Shown one piece after another: positions 1 through 5,116 of a stretch of DNA of 6,248 bases. The notes beneath the pieces are model-generated. The model made no database searches. It had not been told where the DNA came from and saw only the letters and a program-made list of their open reading frames with translations. The stretch spans positions 1-6,248 of the forward strand of contig DATCIH010000162.1 of NCBI GenBank assembly GCA_036507955.1. Reading direction: 5' to 3'. The position numbers were made by a program, and so were the translations under genes. The DNA comes from DATCIH01 sp036507955 (GTDB taxonomy: Bacteria > Bacillota > Clostridia > Clostridiales > Clostridiaceae). The first letter of the stretch is position 1. Each line of letters begins with the position of its first letter.

Positions 1-269
1 CATATGTATTCTGCTCCTTCAGCAAGAGCTGCCTTTATCCCTATATTATTCCCATAGCCATAGCCCTTATTTATATCACTTTTTAGCAAGATAACATCCT
101 TAAGATTATTTTCAATAATCTTATAGGAATCATCCGTAGAATTATTGTCTACAACTATAATTCTATAATTGTTATATGTAATATTTCTGCATTGCTTAAC
201 GCATTCTATTGTATCCTCATGGGAGTTATAATTTAATATAACTATATAAACCTTCGGATTTTCTCTCAT
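1..269 (-). CDS. GT2-family glycosyltransferase, N-terminal 89 codons (cut by window edge)
   Basis: This is the 5' part of a gene that continues beyond base 1. The translated start is MRENPKVYIVILNYNS, the usual first beta strand of a GT-A fold family 2 glycosyltransferase. It is followed by VVDNNSTDDS, the nucleotide-sugar binding loop, and by NKGYGYGNNIGIKAAL, the stretch that normally follows it in rhamnosyltransferase-like GT2 proteins. The ATG at 267-269 has an AGGAAAGG ribosome binding site about 9 bases upstream and begins 22 bases after the rfbD stop, so it is probably in the same operon. Family members transfer an activated sugar to a growing lipid-linked or surface glycan at the inner face of the membrane. 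The DxD-type metal site and C-terminus lie outside the window, so donor and acceptor cannot be judged. A rhamnosyl donor is an inference from the neighbouring rfbD. Confidence 0.88.
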   Translation of the reverse strand, partial: MRENPKVYIVILNYNSHEDTIECVKQCRNITYNNYRIIVVDNNSTDDSYKIIENNLKDVILLKSDINKGYGYGNNIGIKAALAEGAEYI

Positions 270-291
270 ATTAATTTACCTTTCCTACAAA

Positions 292-1134
292 TTATATACT
301 GAGACCTTTCATGTATTCTTTAATAGCTTCCTTCCAATCCCTGGTGATGTCCCCTGTTGTGAGTTCTAGCATATAGTTTCTAAGTACGGAATATTTAGGT
401 CTCTTTGCAGGCCTAGGAAATTCCTCTGTAGTACAGGGTACAACTTCCGTAGATAGCTTGACTAAAGAAACTATTTCTTTTGCAAAATCATACCAAGTGC
501 ATGAGCCCTTACAGGTGCAATGAAATAAGCCATAATTCTTTTCATTTACTAAATTTATTATAACCCTTGCCAAATCCACTGTGCTGGTAGGAGTTCCTCT
601 TTGATCATTTACCACCTTTATCTGTGGTCTATCTTCACATAGCTTCAATATACTTTTAACAAAATTATTACCATCTCCATAAAGCCAAGCTGTCCTAAGA
701 ATATAATGTTTTGGATTTAAAGCCATTACAAAATTTTCTCCCTCTAGCTTAGTTTTGCCATAAATAGTCTGTGGATTAGGTTTGTCAAATTCAGTTAGAA
801 TTATATCTTCCTCACCTTGAAATACATAATCTGTAGAAATTTGCACAATCTCAGCACCGATACTATATGCTGCTTGGGCCAAGTTTTTAGGACCTATAGC
901 ATTTATTCTGTAGGCACTTTCTATTTCTACTTCACATTTATCTACTAAGGTATGGGCAGCACAATTAACAATAATGTCTGGCCTTTCATCCTTTACGAAT
1001 TTATATACCATTTTGCTATTGGTAATATCTAACTCCTTAACATCCGTTAATATTAGTTGAGCATCTAATTCGGAGAACTGTTTAGTTACTTCTCTTCCTA
1101 ATTGACCATTTGCACCAGTTATTAATACTTTCAT
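292..1134 (-). CDS. rfbD: dTDP-4-dehydrorhamnose reductase (RmlD/RfbD)
   Basis: This 280-residue protein has the normal length for RmlD, which reduces dTDP-4-keto-L-rhamnose to dTDP-L-rhamnose with NAD(P)H, the final step of rhamnose donor synthesis in the cytoplasm. The Rossmann motif GANGQLG is at residues 7-13, the NCAAHTLVDKCE strand (family norm close to NAAAYTAVDKAE) at about 57-68, STDYVF at 100-105, and the short-chain dehydrogenase pair Y125-x3-K129 in YGKTKLEGE. The C-terminal sugar-binding half carries RPAKRPKYSVL, typical of the family. The ATG at 1132-1134 is preceded by AGGAGGG 6 bases upstream, which fixes the start. It lies 40 bases after the upstream glycosyltransferase gene and 22 bases before the next one, consistent with one operon. 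The rmlA, rmlB and rmlC partners are not in this window. No damage is visible. Confidence 0.95.
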   Translation of the reverse strand: MKVLITGANGQLGREVTKQFSELDAQLILTDVKELDITNSKMVYKFVKDERPDIIVNCAAHTLVDKCEVEIESAYRINAIGPKNLAQAAYSIGAEIVQISTDYVFQGEEDIILTEFDKPNPQTIYGKTKLEGENFVMALNPKHYILRTAWLYGDGNNFVKSILKLCEDRPQIKVVNDQRGTPTSTVDLARVIINLVNEKNYGLFHCTCKGSCTWYDFAKEIVSLVKLSTEVVPCTTEEFPRPAKRPKYSVLRNYMLELTTGDITRDWKEAIKEYMKGLSI

Positions 1135-1174
1135 AATACCCTCCTGTATTGTTTTTCACACTTTAATTAATAAT

Positions 1175-1918
1175 CTATCTATATTTTAAGTAAACCTTAA
1201 ATATTTTAATATCATCAATAAATACTCTTTTAAATAGCCTCTTTGGCTCTTTGACAAATCTATATAGCCACTCAAAGCCTGACTCGCTTATCCATTTAGG
1301 GGCTCTTTTTTTATTTCCTGCTTCAAAGTCAATAGAAGCTCCTATACCTATGGATACAGGGACTTTAAGCTTATCCAAATTACTATAAATAAATTTTTCC
1401 TGCTTGGGAGCCCCCAAACCAACAAATAAAATATCTGGCTTTGCACTAGTAATCATATTTACTATGTTGTCAACCTCCTCCTGATCTTTTTCAAAACCGA
1501 AGAAAGGAGAGTAAGTCCCTACAACCTTTAAATTATTATATTTTTCTTTAAGATTTTCAGCTGCTCTCAAAGCCACTCCATCAGCTGCACCTAAGAAAAA
1601 TACGGAATAGCCTTTTTGCGCAGCATGCCTGCAAAGCATAGGTAAAAGATCAGAACCTGAAACCTTCTCTATTATAGGTGTCTTAAGCCATTTACCTATC
1701 CAAATCAAGGAGATACCATCTGCAAGTATTAAATCTGCCTTATCATATATAGCTTTAAATTCAGTGTCTGTTTCAAGTCGAACGATATGATCAGCATTTG
1801 GAGTTACCACGTAATGATAACCCTCTTCATTTATTAGCCTTTCTACTTCTCCCACTGCCTCAACCTTTGTTATATTATCAATATACGTATTTAAAAACTT
1901 TATCCTTTTTCCCTTCAA
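1175..1918 (-). CDS. WecG/TagA/CpsF-family glycosyltransferase (TTG start)
   Basis: This 247-residue protein matches the WecG/TagA/CpsF family (GT26), whose TagA members add N-acetylmannosamine to undecaprenyl-diphosphate-GlcNAc to build the wall teichoic acid linkage unit at the cytoplasmic membrane. Signature segments are TPNADHIV at residues 39-46 (T39), the LADGIS motif with D67, matching by position the catalytic-base aspartate of studied TagA enzymes, then KVSGSDLLP, FFLGAADGV and VGLGAPKQEKFI. The basic C-terminal tail (KEPKRLFKRVF) resembles the appendage thought to help membrane docking. The start codon is TTG, chosen because AGGAGGT sits 5 bases upstream and no in-frame ATG lies nearby. 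It is 49 bases downstream of galU, in the same direction. The acceptor and sugar (ManNAc, ManNAcA or another) cannot be decided from sequence, so no gene symbol is given. Confidence 0.93.
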   Translation of the reverse strand: MKGKRIKFLNTYIDNITKVEAVGEVERLINEEGYHYVVTPNADHIVRLETDTEFKAIYDKADLILADGISLIWIGKWLKTPIIEKVSGSDLLPMLCRHAAQKGYSVFFLGAADGVALRAAENLKEKYNNLKVVGTYSPFFGFEKDQEEVDNIVNMITSAKPDILFVGLGAPKQEKFIYSNLDKLKVPVSIGIGASIDFEAGNKKRAPKWISESGFEWLYRFVKEPKRLFKRVFIDDIKIFKVYLKYR

Positions 1919-1967
1919 ATGCTACCTCCTTTCACCAAATCTAAATTCGGTATCAAGTTTCATATGC

Positions 1968-2858
1968 TTATTTAAATAATTCAGAATAGATCGGATTATC
2001 CTTTAAAGATTTAAGATATTGTGAAAATTGGTCTTTTAACTCATCTCTCTTTAAAGCAAACTCCACAGTTGCCTGCAAAAATCCTAGCTTATCTCCAACG
2101 TCATATCTTCTGCCTTCAAAATTGTAAGCATACATAGCTTCATTTGTGATAAGTATCTTTAAGGCATCAGTAAGCTGAATTTCTCCACCTTTTCCAGGTT
2201 TAGTCCTACTTAATATATCAAAAATTTGTGGGGTTATTATATATCTACCTAGTATTGCAATATTAGAAGGGGCTTCTTCTATCTTAGGTTTTTCAATAAG
2301 ATCCTTTACCTTATACACTCTATCCTCTATGTACATGCCTTTAACAATACCATATTTAGACACTTCTTCTTTAGGTACTTCTTGAACTCCTAATATAGTA
2401 GTTTTATATTCATCAAAGCAATCAATCAATTGTTTAAGACAAGGTACCTTACTGTCTACCACGTCGTCTCCAAGCATAACTGCAAAGGGCTCATTGCCAA
2501 CAAAAGTTCTAGCACATCCAATTGCATGCCCAAGGCCCTTAGGTTCTTTTTGCCTTATGTAATACAAGTTAGCCATGTTGGAAATGTCTCTAACCATTGA
2601 TAAAAGTTCTTCTTTTCCATGGCTTTCTAGCTCGTTTTCCAATTCTACGGATTTGTCAAAATGATCTTCTATAGCCCTTTTATTTCTTCCAGTTATAATC
2701 AAGATTTCCTCGATACCTGAATTTACAGCTTCTTCAATAATGTATTGTATTGTTGGTTTATCTACTATAGGTAGCATCTCTTTTGGCTGAGCCTTAGTCG
2801 CTGGCAAAAATCTTGTTCCAAGTCCTGCTGCAGGAATTATTGCTTTTTTAACCTTCAT
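1968..2858 (-). CDS. galU: UTP-glucose-1-phosphate uridylyltransferase (GalU)
   Basis: This 296-residue protein makes UDP-glucose from UTP and glucose-1-phosphate, feeding glucosylated and galactosylated surface polymers and glycolipids. The nucleotide-binding signature AAGLGTRFLPATKAQPKEM occupies residues 10-28. RQKEPKGLGHAIGCA is at 102-116, the metal/UTP loop VMLGDDVVD at 127-135, and the IEKPK and GRYIITPQIF segments follow. Length and motifs are those of bacterial GalU/GtaB, with no sign of damage. The ATG at 2856-2858 begins the family N-terminus MKVKKAIIPAAG. The gene lies directly against the right end of the IS607-type element, only 3 bases from the terminal repeat copy. Its original GGAGGT ribosome binding site appears to have been moved to the far end of the element, leaving AGGT. 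Its own promoter, if it had one at 5030-5116, is now over 2 kb away, so expression may depend on read-through from the element. Confidence 0.96.
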   Translation of the reverse strand: MKVKKAIIPAAGLGTRFLPATKAQPKEMLPIVDKPTIQYIIEEAVNSGIEEILIITGRNKRAIEDHFDKSVELENELESHGKEELLSMVRDISNMANLYYIRQKEPKGLGHAIGCARTFVGNEPFAVMLGDDVVDSKVPCLKQLIDCFDEYKTTILGVQEVPKEEVSKYGIVKGMYIEDRVYKVKDLIEKPKIEEAPSNIAILGRYIITPQIFDILSRTKPGKGGEIQLTDALKILITNEAMYAYNFEGRRYDVGDKLGFLQATVEFALKRDELKDQFSQYLKSLKDNPIYSELFK

Positions 2859-2861
2859 AAA

Positions 2862-2870
2862 TTGTTACCT
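2862..2870 (-). repeat. Right-end copy of the 9-bp element-flanking direct repeat
   Basis: On the minus strand this reads AGGTAACAA and is identical to 5021-5029 at the other end of the element. It forms the join between element and galU leader. IS607-family elements recombine at a GG dinucleotide, and GG lies within the repeat at 2868-2869. The remaining shared bases may be target sequence or element end. Confidence 0.75.
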
Positions 2871-2889
2871 GATTTCTAAAATCGTAACA
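2863..2889 (-). repeat. Terminal inverted repeat/hairpin at the right end of the element
   Basis: On the minus strand TGTTAC + GATTT pairs with AAATC + GTAACA around a 3-base TAG loop, with an unpaired AG on the 3' side. That gives 6 + 5 base pairs. The 3' arm contains the AGG used by galU. It is probably the last stem of the TnpB guide RNA, a binding site at the transposon end, or both. Confidence 0.6.
2867..2870 (-). promoter_or_regulatory. Residual, weakened galU ribosome binding site
   Basis: AGGT on the minus strand, 8 bases from the galU ATG, is the only Shine-Dalgarno-like sequence in front of galU. It is preceded by TC, whereas the other copy of the repeat is preceded by GG, giving GGAGGT. 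The site sits in the 3' arm of a terminal hairpin (2863-2889) that could hide it from ribosomes. Confidence 0.55.
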
Positions 2890-3130
2890 TTCAGGAACAT
2901 TACAATTTCTCACTTTATCCGTTAATAAAGTGGTAGCTTGACAGGATTCAGCTACTAAGGTTAATACTTTCGTATTAAAATCTCACTTGATTTATTAATG
3001 ATTCTTTAAATCATTAACTCATGCCTTTATTATTTAATATCCTAATAAAGTTCTGCAAGATTAAAGCTGTTAGCCCTCCCTAAAATATATCTATTCGCCA
3101 AAGCCTTTCCTACTAGGTGTTCTTTGACAA
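2868..3130 (-). ncRNA. Probable TnpB guide RNA scaffold (reRNA/omegaRNA)
   Basis: TnpB proteins use an RNA derived from the 3' end of their own transcript and the transposon right end, with the adjoining flank as guide. The 307-base gap between the tnpB stop and galU has no ORF but holds a chain of perfect inverted repeats. These are CAAAG/CTTTG (3099-3103 with 3122-3126, enclosing a CCTA/TAGG pair), an 8-bp CTTTATTA stem (3025-3032 with 3043-3050), a 9-bp TTAATGATT stem with a 5-base loop (2995-3017), a 7-bp TTAATAC stem with a GAAA tetraloop (2961-2978), a 6-bp GTAGCT stem (2933-2938 with 2950-2955), an 8-bp CACTTTAT stem with a 6-base loop (2911-2932), and the terminal hairpin (2863-2889). 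None is followed by a U-tract, so they do not look like terminators. The 5' end is a guess; it may begin inside tnpB. Confidence 0.6.
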
Positions 3131-3165
3131 AATTATATTCTATTTAAACTAATTACTTTTAATAC

Positions 3166-4635
3166 TTAACTTATTAATCCTAGTATCTTCTTTCTATTTG
3201 CTATCCAAAAATCAGGTTTTTTCACTTCCTTTCTTTCTTTTCTAATATTTTTATCTATCATTGACCACTTTTTCCATTCATGATATAAATTAAATTTATG
3301 TTTATATTTCTCTTCTACATATTTCTCTTCTACATATTTAGCTATTAATATTTTAGGTACGCTTTCTTTCAATTTATAACTTCTTCTGGCTATTACCATC
3401 GCTGCTCCATTATGTACTGCCATTCCAAATTGGTGACAATACTTATATAATCCTATTTTACTTGTATATTCTGGATGTACCTTGATTAATTCAATTCCTT
3501 CTCTAAAGCAAGCACTTCTTAACATTGTCAGTAGTTTTGAATATATAAAATTGTTCTTGATTCTAGCAAATTTTGTGCTAACGTCTTTATCATTTTTAAA
3601 TTTTAAGTTCTCACTAGATATCCCACAATGATAAGTTTTAGCTATGAGTACTGCTTGCGCCACTAATTCTCCGCACAAATTTTCTCTACGGTTTCCTTTG
3701 CAATATAATAATTCATTTTGTTTTAGATAAGTATGCCATTTATAATTACCTTTATTATCTATCATAGTTAAAGCAAACCCATCTGGGTTAGTATCAATTC
3801 CTATCATTCCATTATGACCAGTATATATTGGTTTTGTTTTTGACATTTCAAAAGTAATATGAGCATAATATTTATCATTTCTTTTGATTAATTCAACTTG
3901 ATAAGCCTCACCAGTGGTTAAATATTCTAAAAACATATCCCTATAATGGATTCCATTAACCTTTCCTGTTTTCTTAGATAGCTTTTGGGGAAGATATATT
4001 GGTATCAATATTTTTATAGCTCTATTCGTAGCTGTTTTTTCTAAAGTAGATATTTCTAAATAACTCATACTATCTTTAATTACCACTCTTAAATTAGCGT
4101 TTCCACCTTTAGATTTATCTCCACGACTATAGAACCTGTTATTTCTACTATCTTTCCATTCTTTATTCGTAATTAAGCCTTTGCATCTTTTTAAAAAATT
4201 TTCTTTTTTACCGAAAATAACAGACGGTATAGTATCTGTCACGATAAAGTTATTAAAGTACTCTAATTTTCTTTGTCTCTTAGCCAATTTAGATTTTAAA
4301 GCATTAATTTTCTTTTCAGATAAGTTCTTATCTTTATCTTTTAATATAGTTTTAATTGCTTTAACCTTTTTATTAATATCCTCATAATTCATTTTAACTA
4401 GTTCTTTTTGAGAGAGAATAGTTTGTCTAGCTGATTCTACTGCATCTTTTGCTTGACGGATATTAAGTTTATATTTGCTAGCTACAGTTTTCTCTAATTC
4501 TCCAATGTTTATAAACTCTAATAATCTATTAAAGGAATATCTAATTGCGCTGCAAAATACAAGCATCATATTATCAAGTATAGACTTATCTGCATCACTT
4601 TCATTCACGAGGACTGCTTTCATTGTTATTTTCAC
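3166..4635 (-). CDS. tnpB: TnpB-related RNA-guided nuclease-like protein, atypical RuvC site
   Basis: This 489-residue protein belongs to the large TnpB-related group found with IS607/IS605 elements in clostridia. The N-terminal half (about 1-265) is lysine-rich and helical, as in the RNA/DNA-binding lobe. RuvC-I is GIDTNPDG with D281, and RuvC-II is GISSENLKFK with E342. The RuvC-III region reads VHNGAAMVIARR: H408 stands where canonical TnpB has the Asp of DxNAA. The usual four-cysteine zinc ribbon is absent; only 17 residues with a single Cys (C400) separate T391 of TSKIG from H408. From memory, related clostridial proteins also have His here, so this may be a family trait rather than decay. 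The GTG start at 4633-4635 has AAAGGAG upstream and overlaps the tnpA remnant by 35 bases, suggesting translational coupling; the ATG at 4621-4623 is an alternative. A 15-bp tandem duplication gives YVEEKYVEEK near 434-443. Nuclease activity is unproven. Confidence 0.85.
   Translation of the reverse strand: MKITMKAVLVNESDADKSILDNMMLVFCSAIRYSFNRLLEFINIGELEKTVASKYKLNIRQAKDAVESARQTILSQKELVKMNYEDINKKVKAIKTILKDKDKNLSEKKINALKSKLAKRQRKLEYFNNFIVTDTIPSVIFGKKENFLKRCKGLITNKEWKDSRNNRFYSRGDKSKGGNANLRVVIKDSMSYLEISTLEKTATNRAIKILIPIYLPQKLSKKTGKVNGIHYRDMFLEYLTTGEAYQVELIKRNDKYYAHITFEMSKTKPIYTGHNGMIGIDTNPDGFALTMIDNKGNYKWHTYLKQNELLYCKGNRRENLCGELVAQAVLIAKTYHCGISSENLKFKNDKDVSTKFARIKNNFIYSKLLTMLRSACFREGIELIKVHPEYTSKIGLYKYCHQFGMAVHNGAAMVIARRSYKLKESVPKILIAKYVEEKYVEEKYKHKFNLYHEWKKWSMIDKNIRKERKEVKKPDFWIANRKKILGLIS
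3305..3334 (-). repeat. 15-bp tandem duplication inside tnpB
   Basis: Two exact adjacent copies of a 15-base unit (3305-3319 and 3320-3334), followed by five bases of a third, encode YVEEK twice. It keeps the frame and lies after RuvC-III in the C-terminal tail. This looks like recent slippage. Confidence 0.85.
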
Positions 4636-4932
4636 TATTCACACTCCTTTCTTGTTCTAATTCTTGAATTACTTTTTCCATATCTTTCTTAGCCTTTCTC
4701 CCTCCTATAGCACCAAATAGTCTAGCACTAAAACAAGTTACAATATTAATTAAATCATTAAGATAAGTATACCCAAATCTAGCTAATCTATCAGAGTATT
4801 CTACTACAATTGAATCAACATCAGCTAACCTTCTAAACATTTTAGTTTTCCTTCATCATCCCATATTTTTAGTGTCTTTATTGTAACTCCTGTTAACTCA
4901 TTTGCTTCTGATATAATTATTATTTTTCCCAC
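4601..4932 (-). pseudogene. tnpA: Degenerate IS607 serine recombinase (tnpA), two deletions and a frameshift
   Basis: Two pieces of one former gene survive. The N-terminal piece starts at GTG 4930-4932, behind GAGGTGG, and encodes a MerR-type helix-turn-helix (ISEANELTGVTIKTLKIWDDEGKLK), stopping after 35 codons at TAG 4825-4827. The C-terminal piece (4601-4840, 79 codons, ATG behind AAGGA) is in another frame and reads VDSIVVEYSDRLARFGY and then NDLINIVTCFSARLFG. Intact IS607 TnpA proteins are about 190-220 residues. The middle, with the YxRVSS nucleophile motif and most of the catalytic core, is missing, and a further 20-25 or so residues normally found between RLARFGYxYL and the DLI helix are gone in frame. 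The product cannot be an active recombinase. The C-terminal piece overlaps the tnpB start by 35 bases and may persist as a translation leader for tnpB. Confidence 0.85.
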
Positions 4933-4953
4933 TTGTTTTCCACCTCTAAAATA

Positions 4954-4982
4954 AATATATCACATTTATTTTAATTTATCAG
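4954..4982 (-). promoter_or_regulatory. Candidate sigma-A promoter for tnpA/tnpB
   Basis: On the minus strand CTGATA (4977-4982) and TATATT (4954-4959) are separated by 17 bases, matching the -35 and -10 consensus at 4/6 and 5/6. The start of transcription would fall just in front of the GAGGTGG ribosome binding site of the tnpA remnant. In such AT-rich DNA this could arise by chance. If active, it would drive tnpB, the guide RNA and possibly galU. Confidence 0.4.
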
Positions 4983-4988
4983 TTCTGT

Positions 4989-5047
4989 TTGTTATCAATT
5001 GTTATTATTAGTTCAAGCAGTTGTTACCTCCAAATAAAAATTGTTAC
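4989..5047. repeat. Phased TTGTTA hexamers across the left end of the element
   Basis: TTGTTA (plus strand) begins at 4989, 4999, 5021 and 5041, so spacings are 10, 22 and 20 bases, close to whole helical turns. Three copies are inside or at the element end and one is in the flank. The copy at 5041 belongs to a 10-base match (5038-5047) with 2859-2868. IS607 transposases are known to bind their ends as several dimers on repeated sites, so these may be TnpA sites. The role is inferred. Confidence 0.45.
5021..5029 (-). repeat. Left-end copy of the 9-bp element-flanking direct repeat
   Basis: On the minus strand this reads AGGTAACAA, identical to 2862-2870. Outward it continues into GG, so that GGAGGT (5026-5031) is formed. 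This is taken to be the original galU Shine-Dalgarno sequence, now stranded upstream of the element. Confidence 0.75.
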
Positions 5048-5116
5048 AGCATTTATAATTTTAAACTTTTAGCTGAAATAAATACATAGCTTTATAAAAA
5101 ATTAATAATTAGAGCT
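5030..5116 (-). promoter_or_regulatory. Displaced galU leader between the glycosyltransferase gene and the element
   Basis: This 87-base AT-rich spacer separates the GT2 stop from the element. It ends, reading the minus strand, in TTTTTATTTGGAGG, which would have been the leader and ribosome binding site of galU before insertion. A TATAAA hexamer (minus strand, around 5052-5060) could be a -10 box, but no good -35 stands 16-18 bases upstream. No U-tailed hairpin terminator follows the GT2 gene, so galU was probably co-transcribed with it. Confidence 0.4.

Larger units (their letters stand above)
2862..5029 (-). mobile_element. IS607-family element with dead tnpA and open tnpB, inserted in the galU leader
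   Basis: The element runs from AGGTAACAA at 5021-5029 to the same repeat at 2862-2870, about 2.2 kb. In order it holds a left end of about 90 bases with repeated TTGTTA hexamers, a broken serine recombinase gene (tnpA), a tnpB-related gene, and a structured noncoding right end. The tnpA fragments identify the family as IS607: a MerR-like helix-turn-helix followed by a small serine recombinase. IS607 elements insert at GG without a sizeable target duplication, consistent with GG lying inside the shared repeat. Collapsing the repeats gives a continuous galU leader with GGAGG placed 9 bases from the ATG, which strongly supports these borders to within the 9 shared bases. Without an intact TnpA the copy cannot move by itself but could be mobilised in trans. 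Confidence 0.82.

Noticed and set aside
2911..3103. CRISPR array in the repeat-rich spacer
   Set aside because: The repeats are different inverted pairs, not one direct repeat at regular spacing.
2871..3165. Intrinsic transcription terminator between tnpB and galU
   Set aside because: Several perfect hairpins are present, but none is followed by a U-tract on the minus strand, so a guide RNA scaffold explains them better.
4181..4387. Plus-strand open frame of 68 codons
   Set aside because: It is antisense to tnpB, is rich in Leu, Phe and Ile as expected for the complement of a lysine-rich gene, and has no recognisable domain.
4475..4660. Plus-strand open frame of 61 codons
   Set aside because: It is antisense to the start of tnpB and the end of the tnpA remnant; no family similarity was seen, so it is treated as a shadow of those genes.
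2862..5029. IStron (group I intron fused to a tnpA/tnpB element), known from clostridia
   Set aside because: Only about 90 bases precede the tnpA remnant, too few for the 5' group I core, and I could not find paired P7-type conserved blocks in either noncoding end. A covariance-model search would settle it.
4840..5029. IS200/IS605-type Y1 (HUH) transposase as the partner of tnpB
   Set aside because: The upstream remnants show a MerR-like helix-turn-helix and the serine recombinase segments EYSDRLARFG and SARLFG, which are IS607 features; no HUH motif is present.
2859..5047. Alternative element border using the 10-bp match GTAACAATTT (2859-2868 and 5038-5047)
   Set aside because: Joining the flanks through this repeat would leave galU without a Shine-Dalgarno sequence, whereas the AGGTAACAA borders restore GGAGG at good spacing.
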